Notes under the pieces: generated by a model
Database searches by the model: none
Seen by the model: the letters and a program-made list of their open reading frames with translations, nothing else
What the model was told of the DNA's origin: nothing
Assembly (NCBI GenBank): GCA_020091685.1
Contig: CM034600.1
Coordinates: 7,701,837 to 7,765,836 of the forward strand
Direction: 5' to 3'
DNA: 64,000 nucleotides
Source: Lutjanus erythropterus
Lineage: Eukaryota > Chordata > Actinopteri > Lutjaniformes > Lutjanidae
Made by a program: the position numbers and the translations under genes
In this document: in pieces, positions 1-12,920 of the stretch
Layout of the letters: the number at the start of each line of letters is the position of its first letter
Position numbering within the stretch: position 1 is the first letter of the stretch

Positions 1-3000
1 CAGTGCAGTGAAGGAAGTAATCTCAGTTACTGGCGAGAGAATACATTTTGAACGCTTAATTTTACAGACTTGTTATGTTGCATGATATGCAACATTTTCT
101 TAAAAAAAAAACAACAACAACAAAAAAAACGATGTATAGACTTGTATAAATGTAATCCCTTTTAATCATCACTTATGACCCACTAGAAGTGTATGTTGGT
201 GGCTCTGCCTTCTGCCTGTATTTCCTTTTCTCATTATTTTGCTGTGCTTGTGGTGCTTGTGTTGGATATCCCTGGAATGAGACACAACGATCAGCTATCT
301 TTCTGGTGCAATTACAGATATCTCAGACAAACCCTACCAATTCTACTTTCTGAAGATCTGTTTTGTTTTTGTTTGGTTTTTTTTGTGAAGAATTATCTAA
401 TTTGGAGCAAATTAGGGAAGAGGGAAAAAACTCTGAGAATGTCATTTCAGTTAGTTTGGTTGTCTAGAATTTAAAGGCAGTTGTTGATTTCCAGGGGAAT
501 CACTTTAAAAGAACTCAGTGCCACAAGATATCTTAAGTTGTTTTTTTTTTTGCTGACTCTGTTCAAGATTTTATGTGTTTTTGAATTACACTTTTGAGTT
601 TGTAAGGATTCTTTTTGAGTTAAACAAACTAAGACTGGCTGGCTAAGAATTATTTAGTAATCTGAACCTGAGTATTTGTGATATCTTAAAAAATCAAAGT
701 TAATCACTCAACCATCATACTCACTCAGTCTTATACCTTCCAAGTGATTATATTGAATTACAAGGTATCGGAAGTCTAAGTGTTGTCTGTAAATAGTGAA
801 ACCTGTCTATAGACAACTGTTGATCTGAGCTAGACTGAGATTATGTTCAAGAGGACAGTCTGACCCTGCTGTACTGTAATATTATGATCCATCAGTAGCA
901 ACAATTACTGTTCTCTGAAGGCTCAGACATCCTTACTGCTCTCCTGTTGGGGTGCTTTCCTTTCCAGGAAGGATGGAGAACCAGAGATTGTGATGGATAT
1001 TTATGTTTACTTGTTTTAAAACCTGCTACACAGCGGCTTTTCAGCATTTTCCTATCTCTAAGTCTAATAGTCTAATTATAAAATGACTCTTCTCCCAGTG
1101 TCCCCCTGACACTCCTGTTAGTGCAGGTTTTTAGCAAGGACAAGAGAGGGCAATAAAGGCTGATGCCTTGCATTGTTGCTCGCAGTTGTGGTTTTCAAGG
1201 TGACTTAAATTTGATGAATGAATGCATGTTAACAGTGGCAAAATCTTCTCTTAAACAAGTGAAACAAATCCAACAATGAGATTTGCAGTGCAAATCTACA
1301 TATTTCAGCGATCTCCCAGTGAATAGAATGACGTGTTTACTTGTGGAGATATGGGTTTGCCTTGTTCAAAAAGCTTAGAAATTCCTAAAAAGATGTGCAA
1401 ACTGCACTGACTACACATACACCCTTTTTGAATGACTTTTTTTTCCCCCAATTTCGTTATATTTTAGGTTTTAAAGTTGACCCATGGAATCATTTTTCAA
1501 TTAAAAACATGTTGTAATGCTGTACAACTGCATCTGAGTTGTAATTCTGTGAGACTGCATGAGCCCCTGCCCCTCCTTCCTCAACTCTTCTTGTTATAAC
1601 AGTTAACACACACAAATATAGGATGGAAATGAATGTTTATTTTCATTCTAAATCAAACCACAAGGTTCTTCTTTGTTAATTGATTGATCTTTGGACTGTA
1701 AAAAAAAATTAAAACTAGTAAGAAATGTTTGCAGCAAACCCTCACATTTGTGAAGCTGGACCCATGAAATGTTTTGTAGCTTTATATGTTTTTGTGCATC
1801 TATATTCTTTATAAATTATTATGAGAGGGGTGCCCTTTTTTTCACTTGAGCACCTGTCCCCCAAAATGTCCGTGCATGTCATTGGTTTGTATGTTTTGAA
1901 GAAATAAGATGTAAGGTCTTTTTAAAAAAGAGAAAAATATTTGATGAAAAAAAACAGACGTTCAACAAGCTGATTCAGCCTTTTTAGGTCCCTTAAACCA
2001 TCCTTCCTCGACTCCCAAACTTTCCCTCCTTTTCTGGCCCAGCAGGGAAAGCTTACCTTTAGCCGTAAAGCTCGGGCGCTGGGTTTAGCCTGTGCAGCTG
2101 TCGACTCCTATCTGTGTGCCCGTGTCTATTCTGGAGAGGATACTCCAGGGTGCATTAGAGAGGGTAGGGAGATTAGATACTGAGTGCTGATATCTGCCAT
2201 CTCTCCCTCACTACGTCTCCTCTCTGCCGCCGATGCCTGCCCAGGAGAATAGGCTGGTGGAGGCAGCCTTTAAAGAGGCAGAGGAAGAAAGATGCTCCCT
2301 GTTGTGATTTCTGCAGGCCTGGTTCTTTCATTCTGCCTCCTCTTCCCTCCGACTTCACCGTCTCCTCTCCTGCTTTCTTCTCTGAAACTAGTCCTCCTCC
2401 CATGGCTGCACTGCAGCAGCAAACACGAACGCTGCAATAATACCAAAAGAAAAGAAAAGATGAGGCTGTGCTTCATTTTAGGGATGAAAAGCAATGTATT
2501 TTTGTTGATTAGTGTGTATTTCGTTGTTGTTGTATTGTTGAAATGTGGCTGTGTCTCTACACTTTGCCCAGCACTCTCCTGGGTCTATTGGGAGCTGCTA
2601 TAGATTCACCTTGGAGATGGCTTTATCGATCGCTCTGTCTCTCGAGTCGAGCTGCACACCTCAAAAATTCATTGACTGAATGTTTGGTGAGGTGTTTTAA
2701 TTGCTGTGTGATGGCACACTGTATTGTTGGAAAGGGGGAAATTGAGCCATTGGGGAGAAGTGGACGTGTGAGGAGAAATACTGCAGAGCACATAGCAACA
2801 GAGACACGTGAGGCTCAATAACACCTCTGTATGCAGAGGCATGTATATATGTATCTGTGTGCAGCAGTGTCTAATTACTGCATACACGTGTTTAATATGA
2901 GCAACAAACTGTATGTCTTTAATAGATTTGGTGATGGTCACATTGGACCAACACAGTTTTAGCAATAATTCTGATGTATCTCACCTCATACACAGTTTAG

Positions 3001-3189
3001 TAATTAATGTTACATTACATCGTTTGCACTGCAACATGTTTCAATGATAAAACATGAGCGGATTTTGCTGTGAGCCAAGGTAAACTGGAAGTTTCCTTCA
3101 TAATAAAAGCATAATATGGAGTTATAACCAACCAGTCTGGTGCATGTAGAGGTCTGTATGGTTATACTGTAGCAGCCTAGTGTTGTCGT
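1..3189. other. Non-coding DNA, no gene recognised (left edge)
   Basis: AT-rich sequence with short poly-A and poly-T runs. No frame looks like a conserved exon. An AATAAA at about 1152 followed by GT-rich sequence could be a poly(A) signal of a gene ending from the left, but nothing else supports this. The 103-codon frame at 2292-2603 begins with a hydrophobic stretch, yet lacks a donor site in the phase needed for vstm2l exon 1. The stretch is either vstm2l intron 1 or the intergenic region upstream of it. Confidence 0.5.
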
Positions 3190-3194
3190 CAGAT

Positions 3195-3432
3195 GATTTA
3201 AATTTCCTGGCTAAAATATCTCAACAGCTGTTGGATGGATTGCCATGAAACTATGTACAGATTTTCATGATCCTCAGAGGATGAATCATACCGAGTTTAG
3301 TGGTTAACTGACATTTCCTCTATGGCCACCAGGAGGTTGACATTTTTTGTTTTTACTGACAAACCCTGGAGGGATTACCATGAGATATAGTACAAAGATT
3401 CATGGTGCCCAGAGGATGAATTTTAACAGGAT
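3195..3432. repeat. Dispersed fish repeat made of two degenerate ~120-bp direct units
   Basis: Two related units, one starting near 3232 (TGGATGGATTGCCATGAAAC) and one near 3366 (TGGAGGGATTACCATGAGAT), each run on to a shared CAGAGGATGAAT block. I recognise the ATGGATTGCCATGAAA / CAGAGGATGAAT motif as a very common interspersed repeat of percomorph fishes. The parent element class is not clear from this piece. Confidence 0.7.
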
Positions 3433-5223
3433 GCATCTTGTAGATTTCTATTAGCTGTATTGAGACTTCAATCATTGGTGCATTTTGAGTTGTCATCTTT
3501 TTCAGTTGCAGAATTAGCATAGAGCATTATCATGAATTGCTGGAAGTCTTATAGCTCCACTATTTAGTTATATTTTTGTCTGATTGTTTTTATTTATTTT
3601 CATACCTTTCACTATCAGCCTTTGCATAAGGGATCTTACTGACTAAAGGAAACTATTTCATAATCACTTAATACTGAGGTCCTCGTGGGAGGCGGGTCTC
3701 CCCAGAGGGGCTCCAAACAGCTTCAGGGAAGGCTCAGTGAAAAAATATTATACTAGTTAACAAAAAGAGACCTCATAGAATAGCCTAAATGTGTGTGATC
3801 TGGTTTCAGCGACTGTTCAGAGATGCATTTTGGATACACTGTTTTTCCAGTCAGAAACGAATAAATACTTTTGGACAGACTTTGGTTTTGTATTTGATGT
3901 AGTCTGAAGTTATGTCAAATACCAATATTAGGCTATATTGGCTTAATTGTTGAGTACCTATGGAATCAAATAACATAATGATCACATAGACTTAAAGAAC
4001 CTCGGCCTTATCAGGCTAACATGAAACAATACATTCACATGTTTATCTTACTATCACACTTACCCACACAATGCACCCCTAAGCCCCACCCCTTGTCTCT
4101 ACAACACAGATACAGAAATATACAAACTGTATATACACACCATGTGTAGTCCATTGTCCTGGAGTCCCCCTCCTCCCCAGCTCTGCCACAGATCTTATCA
4201 GGCTCCATGGATGTTCTTCCATGTCTCATTGATTTTTTTTTTTCTTTGTTGTTGTTGTTATCTGCAGACTTTGGCTTCGTCACGTAATCTTTTATAAATA
4301 ATTTACATGTCTGTCTGTTTGTTCTGAAGATCCATGAATGATTGAGATATGCATTTACATCCAAAATATGTTTAGTTCTCTTTGTGCTACAGATGCTTCG
4401 GCTACAGTTACATATTTTGGACTTCAATGTGCTTTAGTGTGCACTTTTAGTCAATTATGCTGGGGTCAGCCTGTTTAATACCTGCAAAACTAATAACATT
4501 CATTGGGCTTCAAGGATAGTTAAGATAGAGGTTGCATAACGGAAACTTCCTGTTTGAATAAATGAATGACTGACGATATCCAGTCCTCGATAACCTTGGT
4601 ATCTTTTATTGAGTTAGAGACTCAGTATGCAAGTAGTGTTCCTTTTACAAACCCTCATGAACACCAAGGAACGGCTCATAAACACAGTGGCATTTACACA
4701 CGGCTGTTTAAACCTTCATATCATCCATCACTGTTTTATGGCTAGTTAGCTCAGCTCCTGCTGTACAGACCATACACACCCCACAGGGCATTTTCACCGA
4801 GGCTTGTAAAAATCATTACGCACCTCACCGTGATGTATGCATGTCCTTTTCAATAACTTCTGGAAGCTGATTTTTTTACAAAACGCTGTTGAGGACATTT
4901 TTTTTTTCAGGGTATTCACGGTGAAGCATGAAAGGAATGAGATTTCAGAGAACAGATGGCAGGTACAAGTTCATCAAAAGGAATTTAGAGCTGCACTAAT
5001 CAGTGTTTTTAATATGGATGTCAATGATTAATCATTAGTCGATCAGGAATTTAACTGAGTATAGACTTTGTTTTACCGAGCGGTGACATCTGTTGAGTAA
5101 GAAACTTAAAAGAAGAAGATGCAAGTAAGAAAAAAAAAGTCTTATAAATTATTAATGATCATAGTAACAAAACCACAGAGAATTACCACCCAATATATAA
5201 GACAGAGCTGAAACAATTATCAG
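3433..5223. other. Non-coding DNA, nothing recognised
   Basis: No exon, RNA gene or clear repeat was recognised. The 130-codon minus-strand frame at 4035-4427 is low-complexity and unlike any family I know. A short piece near 5010-5045 (CACTAATCAG, GATTAATCATTAGTCGAT) resembles the end of the TAATCGATTA MITE family seen intact at 60216-60515. Confidence 0.5.
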
Positions 5224-5525
5224 TTTAAAGGGACGGTTCACCCCAAAATCAAAAAAATATATATTTTTTTCTGGTCTAGTGTTATTAATCTGTCGAGATT
5301 TTCTTGGTGTGAGTTGCAGAGTTTTGGAGATATCAGCCAAAGGGATGTCTTCCTTCTCTCCAGTATAATGAGACTAAATGGAACTTGGCTTGACTTGGCT
5401 CAGAGCACCAAAAAATACATTTGAAAAATTCAAAACCAATTTCTTTTTCCAGAAGTCATGACCCAGTTACTCAACATAATTCACACACCTTGTTGTGAGC
5501 AGTTTCATGAGCAGTGTCAGTACCG
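5224..5525 (+). mobile_element. Non-autonomous DNA transposon (MITE), AAAGGGACRGTTCACC family, left arm only
   Basis: It begins TTTAAAGGGACGGTTCACCC and continues with family landmarks: a TCTGTCGAGA block, GAGATATCAGCC, CTTCTCTCCAGTA, CAGAGCACCAAAAAA and the GTTGTGAGCAG block. The same landmarks occur in the copies at 25262-25532 (inverted) and 36322-37129. No matching right terminal repeat was found, so this copy is truncated or a half element. Confidence 0.75.
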
Positions 5526-7269
5526 AAGCAGTAGAATATACCGAAAAAAAAGCAATAAAATCCCAGATGATTAGTCATTTAAAACTTTATTTATTGTGGT
5601 GATAACTGGGTTTGATTACCATGCTTTAAAAAAATTCCTGGCATGTACTGTCGACTCCTTTTTGAACATTTTCAGCACATTTTGACAGTATCGCAAAAAT
5701 AATGATAATGTGATCATTTTGGCAACTATAGTCATAATATGAACTTTTAATACTATTTCATCTCTAATACAAGATGATTATTGCAGTCATGCTTCAACAC
5801 AGAAACATCACAGCGCAGAAGGTTAATCCTTCAAAAATTAGAGTAGATCTAATGTATTTACATGGAAAGTTTCCTTGATCTTTTCAAATTTGTCACTCAA
5901 ACCGGTCAGATTATCTCCACCACTTGGAAAACTATTTTAAATCCATGACAAATAGCAGGATAGGTGGGATTAAACGCCTTTCTACAAGTGTTAGAGGGGC
6001 TATGAAGCTGGCATCTTTTCAGAAAGATCTGTTTTTCATCATGTTTTGAAACGGCGTCTCTCAATTCCCCTTCCCCCAAACTATTTTACATTTATTATGC
6101 TGTGAAAATACATTATTTCATTCTGTTGTTTGGACTGCTGATTAAAGTTGTGAAGTATTGTGGACTTATGAATAGGCAATGGGCGCTGCGAATTCCGACT
6201 GCACTGCTCAACATTGAAGTCATTTGTGGTTTCTCATTAGCAAATCTTAAAAAAAACAACAAACGTGTTCCAAAGAGACAAAACAATCTGGTGCATTGTG
6301 CTTGCTCAGGCTGGTTTGTCTTCTGGTTTTGCTCGGGCTTAAGGCTTCCGGCAGGTTCTCTGTGTAAGTGATGGCAGCTGTTTACCACAGAACTGCGTCG
6401 AGCCTCATTATTAGAGCGTGAAGCTTGTTATGAGGCCGTGTGAGAGACTCGTTAGTCGCTAATTATTTCTGAGGAGCTGCCTGGCAAGTCTGGATGGAAA
6501 TGAGTGAAGAGAGTGGCAGAGAGACGGCAGTGTTACAGTACAGGAGGAAGATGGATGTGTTGCTGCAGACACAGAGGTCAAATGTGTCAGAAGTTCCTAC
6601 TGTGGGTCTTAAACTGCTGGGAGTTCCAGCCTGGTGGAGTTTATTCGGATTAAAGTTCAGCTTGTGGCTGTGTGGAGATCGTGCGATGTATTTATTTTTT
6701 TTTACCTGCAGTACATCAGTTGTTGCTTTGTTTTGTATTTAGTTAAGATTTTATTGTTCCCTGCCTGGGGGGGGCAGGACTTCTCAAGGGGTCCCAAGAT
6801 TATGTATATCTCAGAGGAAAGGAAAAGTTCAAAATAAGTGTGTCTTTCCTGAGTCTCCTAGACATAAATGACCTCAATTTAAGACTAGTATGAGATTTTG
6901 ATCATTTTAATATCATGATGAAATGATCAGATGTTCTCTTTGATCTTAAATTTGTCTTAAATGAGATCCTAAATTTGTCTCAGTGGTCAAATCAAAGTCT
7001 TGTTTCTCTATACGGACGTCGAGGAGAAACCTCTGAGACACCTGTGAGCTCGACTAAAGATCTCCTGCTTTTCTTTTGTTTTGCGTCTTTATTCTCCTGT
7101 TGGGGGGGTTAAAGAAAAACTGATGAGACTTCAGTAAGCTCACAATAAAAATCTCATTTACTTCTCATAAGACAAAAAAAGGATGACAGTGAGAAGCACA
7201 ATTCCTCTGAGATTTCTTTGACAGTTCAGCAAATATGCAATTTAAAAGTAGTGAAATATTTAAGCTGTC
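5526..7269. other. Non-coding DNA, nothing recognised
   Basis: AT-rich intronic or intergenic sequence. At 6940-6985 a TTAAATTTGTCT-type motif is repeated after about 25 bases, probably part of a degraded repeat. Frames at 6102-6388 overlap on both strands, as expected of chance frames. Confidence 0.5.
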
Positions 7270-7428
7270 TTACTGTTTTTATGGGTTATAGCTAATACAT
7301 ATTTTTTTATTTGTAACATGTTTTTTTTAATTTTTTCTCTGTTTCTAATTGTTTTTATGTGTGACTGCACTACTCAATTTCATTGTCATTTTTTGCAGTG
7401 ACAATAAAGGAATTCTATTCTATTCTAA
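7270..7428 (+). mobile_element. LINE 3' end with ATTCT-type tail
   Basis: A T-rich 3' UTR-like stretch ends in GTGACAATAAAGGAATTC and then an ATTCT short tandem tail (about 7408-7427). This AATAAAG plus short-repeat tail is typical of the 3' ends of fish non-LTR retrotransposons. No reverse transcriptase coding sequence is present upstream, so this is a 5'-truncated copy. The exact clade is not determined. Confidence 0.6.
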
Positions 7429-7559
7429 GATAAATGCAACAGATCAAAATGTGATTAAAAAGATAAAAATGAACATAGAAAATTTAGCAAAAATGTACAA
7501 TTTAGCTTTTCTCTGAGTTTTTCTTTTTCTTTTGTGAGATGTTGGATACGTTCATCTTT

Positions 7560-7784
7560 TTTATTTTATTTTTTTAAAGATTATTTTTTAGCTTTTCCTT
7601 TATTTTTCATAGTGACAGCTGAAAATATGACAGGAAAGGAGGTAGAGAGAAAAGGAATGACATGCAGCAAACAGACCACAGGCGGGAGTCCAACCAGCGA
7701 ACGCTGCAGAGGACTAATATATACTAATAAATATCAGTATATAAGGCGGATGCTCCACCAACTGAGCTATAGGAGCACCCCACT
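7560..7784 (-). mobile_element. tRNA-derived SINE, minus strand
   Basis: Read on the minus strand, it starts TGGGGTGCTCCTATAGCTCA with an A-box-like TAGCTCAGTTG and continues into the SINE body with GCAGCGTTCGCTGG, GCTGCATGTCATTCC and a CTGTCATATTTTC region before an A-rich tail. A 9-bp target-site duplication, TTCATCTTT, lies at 7551-7559 and 7785-7793. The B-box is degenerate, and 7711-7742 is AT-rich sequence that differs from the other two copies (29361, 51241). Old copy. Confidence 0.85.
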
Positions 7785-7793
7785 TTCATCTTT

Positions 7794-10044
7794 AAATGTC
7801 TCTAACAATCGTTCAGATAAACCAAAGTGAAACACAAACTATTTCTATATTTAGTTTCAAAAACTCACAACTAATGAGAGTCTGGTGATGATGGGTTGCT
7901 ACCAGACATTTTAAGGGATCACAACCCAAAAAGGTTCATGTTTCAGGTTGCCATTTCAACCTTGTTGATAAGAATTTACTCTGATGAGCTCACATACAAT
8001 TGATTTAGGAACGGAAAGAATTATAGCAAGAAATATGGCAAATAAACAAGGATTTTATACTTATTTTTATACCGATGTCAGTATGGGATAATGCTCGAGA
8101 GATAAGTTAAGAGTTCATGTTTTTTGCAATCATCTCATAAGATTCTTATGCAATGCAAATATTTTTCACCACTCCAGTAAATAGGACAAACCTTAGATTC
8201 GACTTGGCAGCAGACTTTTTTTTAGTCTACTCATCTCATAGAAGTTTTTGGCACAGCTATGTGCCGGAAAACTAACGTTATGCTAGCAAGTCAATAACAC
8301 TGTGTACAGTTGATGAACAGTATTGGCCATATGTTGAACAACACTTACTACCTATGCAGCCATGTCCCCAAATCAATGCTGCAACCCCCTTGGGTGTCAT
8401 GACCACCAGGTTTAGAACCACTGGAACTGCGAACAGGACGGGAGACAATGTTTTATGGCAGTGTCCTTCATGCAGCTTGTGTGGTACACACACCATCCTG
8501 TCATGTTCAGAGGATAAAGAAGTCAGTGTGGTAAATAGTTGTAGTTTGTTAACATCATGCAATAAATTATAGATTATAAAATTATAAAAGACCTTGTCCG
8601 AATCTTTTGCTATGGTTACTTAGTTAAGATGCAACCTGCACTTTTAGAGTGGTGAACAAATAGTTTGACTGGATCTACTGAGTAGGTGTCCATTATCTGG
8701 AATTAATGGACACCCTGCAGCCAATCAGACTCGAGTATCCACCCAGACCATGGTATAATTTTCAGACAGTTCGTTGGACAAATCAAGGAATTTGAGCGTG
8801 TCACCTTCTCCCTCTGTAATAGGCCTACAATGGCTGCCCTAAAGTCATAAAACAGGTTGCAAAAACGTGAAATGACCATCATCAGCAGCTCACATTTGTA
8901 CACATGCTACGATTTATCTAACTGCCACAGTGATTTAAACAATATAAAATAATGTATCTATTTATTTAGCTGTAGACATGTAGTAAACAGTTGTATAGGT
9001 GGTGATGAGTTTATCATAAACTGATATCCTGTGGGTTTTACATTATTAATCGTCTGTCCTGCCTTAATGCTGTCTCTCGAGGTAAAAAGAGGAAGAGTAT
9101 GAGAAACTGTGGCAGTGCCATGGCTGAATGGCTACTTAATGACATGTCCAAACCTGTCAGGCTTGTTAAAATAATTATTTAGTGGACAGAACAAGCTGTC
9201 TCTCCTGTGAGAACTCCAGTCTGGCTTATCTGACAGCAGCTATTTCTATTACAGAGTTGATTGTGTTGCCAATTAATTTTCTCATCACATATTTAGTAAG
9301 TTGACCAGTCGGCTAAAATAAAAATGTAATAACTAATCTATATAATAGAGACATCATTATCATTTCTATTGTCATCATCACCATCAGTGACCACAGTAAG
9401 ATTGTGCTGAATGTTACAGCACATACTGGTCATATATTTTTCTGTAAGATTGCTTTTTTTCTGTGAAATCTTTCATTTTATTTTGCCGTGTAGAGACTTT
9501 TTTGAGCTTGATATTATCTCTGCAGGTTGGTGTATTGGAGTCAGCCTGGTTGTTTCTAATAATCACTTTTTTTTACCATACAGATGGAAAGCAAAATAGT
9601 TTATTTTCATTTTTGATTCAAGATAATTGTGTGGATCTCCAAGAATTCATGCCTCGGTCTATTTTGCTGTAGGATAACACGTAGCACCACATCATGGATA
9701 CTTACTATGTCGCTCACGTCCATTTTAAACAAACAGGAAGTTGCTGAATAAAAACGATTTTGAATTACTTCATTTATTTTTTCATTTAATTTCTTGTATT
9801 TTCCCCCTCATATCATTATCATCATTTTGGTGCACAGCTTTTGGACAGCTCATCAGTGGAACCGCTCCGTAAAGCTTTTATTTACTGGGAATGTGATTAA
9901 AAAGTACATTTTTGAATAGTTGTACTCCTTCAATTTAAAGCGGCATAATTGGATTTTTTTTTTCTTTTCTTTTTTTTTAGCAACTTGCAGGCAGAGGAAT
10001 AAACTAAAAACTGAAGTTGTTGTGGTGAACAGATTAGCAAACAA
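7794..10044. other. Non-coding DNA with one perfect hairpin
   Basis: No exon recognised. Overlapping frames on both strands at 8278-8572 are not conserved-looking. The only clear structure is the inverted repeat at 8685-8714, listed separately. Confidence 0.5.
8685..8714. repeat. Perfect 11-bp inverted repeat with 8-nt loop
   Basis: GGTGTCCATTA (8685-8695) and its exact complement TAATGGACACC (8704-8714) enclose TCTGGAAT. The GGTGTCCATTA word is familiar from dispersed fish repeats, so this is more likely a transposon piece than a regulatory hairpin. Confidence 0.75.
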
Positions 10045-10145
10045 CTGGCTGTTTGTTTACACATCCAGCAGATACACAGCGACATTAGCATTCGTTTGGA
10101 GTCGTGTTTTCTGGCCACATGGTGAATGTAATTACAGAATCCACC
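10045..10145. mobile_element. Fragment of a MITE family (CAGCGACATTAGCATTC block)
   Basis: The block TTTACACATCCAGCAGAT followed by GACATTAGCATTCGTTTGGA matches the copy at 20370-20430 (TTACACATCTAGCAGACATG, GCAACATTATTATTCATTTG) and a third at 32320-32375. Shared order and spacing across three loci show a dispersed repeat. Its ends are not visible here. Confidence 0.6.
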
Positions 10146-10209
10146 AACTTATGAGGGAAATATCTGCTCCTCCAACTGCTGGACGCTGCACTGTGAATCA
10201 AGCTAGTTA

Positions 10210-12680
10210 ATAACTTTATTTGCCCAGAACCAAACAGCAGACCAACAGTGTACAGTCAGTTTATTAGAGCTCTTACGCTTTAAACAGCTGCCCACTGCAT
10301 CTGGAAACCAGCAAAGATTAAGAGCACAAAATGGGGAAAAAAACAAATTAATGCCTTCAAAGCCATGGAGATATTTAATACACTTAGTATATTAAGGGAT
10401 CAAGGTAATTTATTATCATTATGCAACACATGGTTGAACAACGTAATGAAAGTTGCAGTTCCTTCATGCTACCCTCACAAGCTATTGCATTGAATTCAGG
10501 GTGGAATCAGATAGAACAGTCATTCCCAAACTTAAGAACGCCAGGACCCAGTTTCAAATCAGAAAATCTTCTGAGGCCCAACCTCAGAGACTTTTATCAC
10601 AACTCTGATCAACAAACAAGACTAATTGTACCAACGAGGATGAGATAAGAAAAGATATGTGTCAGTGTCGTAACAGGTCACCAAATACGGTGTAACACCT
10701 GTTAAACTAGGTCACATAAATGAAGAATAACAGCAGATTTAGTTCTACTTAAATTAATCAATATTTTGTGTAGTTTCAAACATAAAACTGAAACTTAAAA
10801 AACATTTTATTTATTCATTTTTCATTGCCTCTCTGCTGGGCCTTCACAGCCCACCAGAGACGACCCATACTTTTGAAATCACTGGGATGAATAAATGATA
10901 ATAAATGAATGATAAAACTGGGTTATTTATTATTATTATATATTATATATTTGTAGACACATAGACATACATGTACAAATCCTGAAAATAATTCTGAAGT
11001 GCATTTTTTGGAATGTGCGTCAGGTTACATCAAATCGAAACAGTCCATTAACTTGGACTGCTTTTGTGCACAAATCTTCATCCACATAAAAACAGAGTCC
11101 TCCTCCCCCATTCCTGCCGGAGTCTAACATTTTAGGACATAAAACTGCAACATTGCAACTTTTTTTTCACTAGATACCATGATAACGAGCTGCAAACTGT
11201 GTGTGCACAGTTTAAAAGAGAAAAGTAGTGAGATTTCTGTATGTATGTCTCACAGCGCAGCATCCACCATGGCAGCAGATAAAGGAAGCTATAGCTGTTT
11301 GTCCCGAGAGAGTCTCTCCACTTCCAGACGGTATAGCCTGCCGTCTGGCTGTCATCAACATATTAGCTCTCTAAATGTCAGCTCCTGTCCATCCTCCATT
11401 TTTTTTTTTTTTTTTTTTAAGGGATCTCGCTCTGGCTCTCATCTTCCACATATGACACTCTTTTCTTGCCTTATCTTTTTCATGTTCAGATTGTTTTTCT
11501 TGCAACCTACACATTTCATCCAGTCCAGACAGCCTTTTAATGACACACGAGAGCACCGTATGTCTGCAGCGTGTGTTCATATACCGGCCTGTCGATGTGT
11601 GCCAGTTTGTGTATGCATGTAAGAGCAGTGTGTATACATGAGCATTAGCAAAGGTTTATGGGTTTTCCTTTTCAGTCTGTTCAGATTACACTGTTTATAA
11701 AAAATAGTCTGTAGAAAGATGACTTCTACAACAATTACATGAGATGACATTTGAATAAACCCAGAGGGGATTTGTGTTGTCAAAATAGCAAAAAATATGC
11801 TAAAGATAAAAAGCAGCAAAAAGACAGTGAAGATACTTTCAAACAGAACATATGTTGAGTCTAATACAGCAGACAAAGAGATAAATAGGCCATGTTTCTT
11901 TGTTGTAGGTGGATGTGTAAGTCTGCACTGTGGCATCAAAGCAACCACAATCAATTATTGATGGAGGTTTTTACCCCATTATTACTCATCTCCACTGGTT
12001 CTAAATGTTGATCATTTATATCCGATCTGTTTCAGTCGGGCCTCTCGCTGTTTCCGATGAAGAAGGGGGAAATTTTTCAGCCCCACACAGGCTGCATATT
12101 TTTTTATGCGTAGCACAGAGGACAGAAATAGCCCCGGCTCTAGTCCTGAATTTCTTATTATTGTTCCATCTGGGAGCTCTGAGCCAGACAACTGATGTGG
12201 TCCTACAAAGCAAAATAAGGCCCCTGCTGCTGGATGGGAATCCAGAGTCATGTGCCTGTATTAGTCCTGACCGGGATGGAGAGGAAATAGAAGGCTAATA
12301 GATTTCTATAAATACTGCGCAGAGAAATACTGCTTCTAGATCTACTGTACATGGTAACGGTAAACTGTATGAGAACAATTCATATTTGTCTTCTGTTGGA
12401 TGACACTGAGGCCTTCATTTCAAACAGCATGCATGAAGTTAATTTGAGTCTTAATGGCTTCTGAAAAGCACATCCTGGGGTTCCTGTAGATGTAAAACGG
12501 TGGTGTGGTATAACTTCTGTCTCTTTTAAAATGGCAGGATCTTTTCCCCACTTCTTTTTTCTTTTTTTGTCAGTGTCATTATTGGTGAATAAATCTTTTT
12601 GTTGTTGTTCCCATTGTTTGTTCTCTGTTCTGTCTTGCATTGTGTCATATGTCTTCATGATGGTTACTTGTGTTGCACAA
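10210..12680. other. Non-coding DNA, nothing recognised
   Basis: No exon recognised. A 21-nt T-tract lies at 11399-11419. The 147-codon plus frame over it (11179-11622) reads phenylalanine through the tract and is spurious. GT/AC-rich sequence follows at 11590-11640. Confidence 0.5.
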
Positions 12681-12682
12681 GA

Positions 12683-12920
12683 AAGTTGAAATTATGAGAT
12701 AAAGCATAATTATGATAACATAAAATGTCAGAATTATAAGATAAATATCATATTCATAATCATGAGATTTTTAAAAAAATCTTAATTTTAACTTATGAGA
12801 TAAAGATTCAGTAGTTATGAGATACAAAAGTCAGAATTCAGAGTGTTTTCAACTTTTTGTTTTGTCTTAGAATTGTGACTTTTGACCATCTTAATCACAT
12901 AATTGTGACTTTCTGTCTTT
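12683..12920. repeat. Degenerate AT-rich minisatellite (AATTATGAGATAAA unit)
   Basis: Variants of AATTATGAGATAAA and GTCAGAATTATAAGATAAA recur at about 12689, 12730, 12798 and 12817, followed by the complementary-looking AATTGTGACTTT twice at 12873 and 12901. Units of roughly 20-30 bp have drifted. Repeats of this type are common in fish introns. Confidence 0.65.

Noticed and set aside
2292-2603. Hydrophobic N-terminal frame as vstm2l exon 1
   Set aside because: It has no donor leaving a single G in phase, no resemblance to the VSTM2L signal-peptide exon, and overlapping frames on both strands.
11179-11622. 147-codon frame
   Set aside because: It crosses a 21-nt T-tract and has no recognisable domain.
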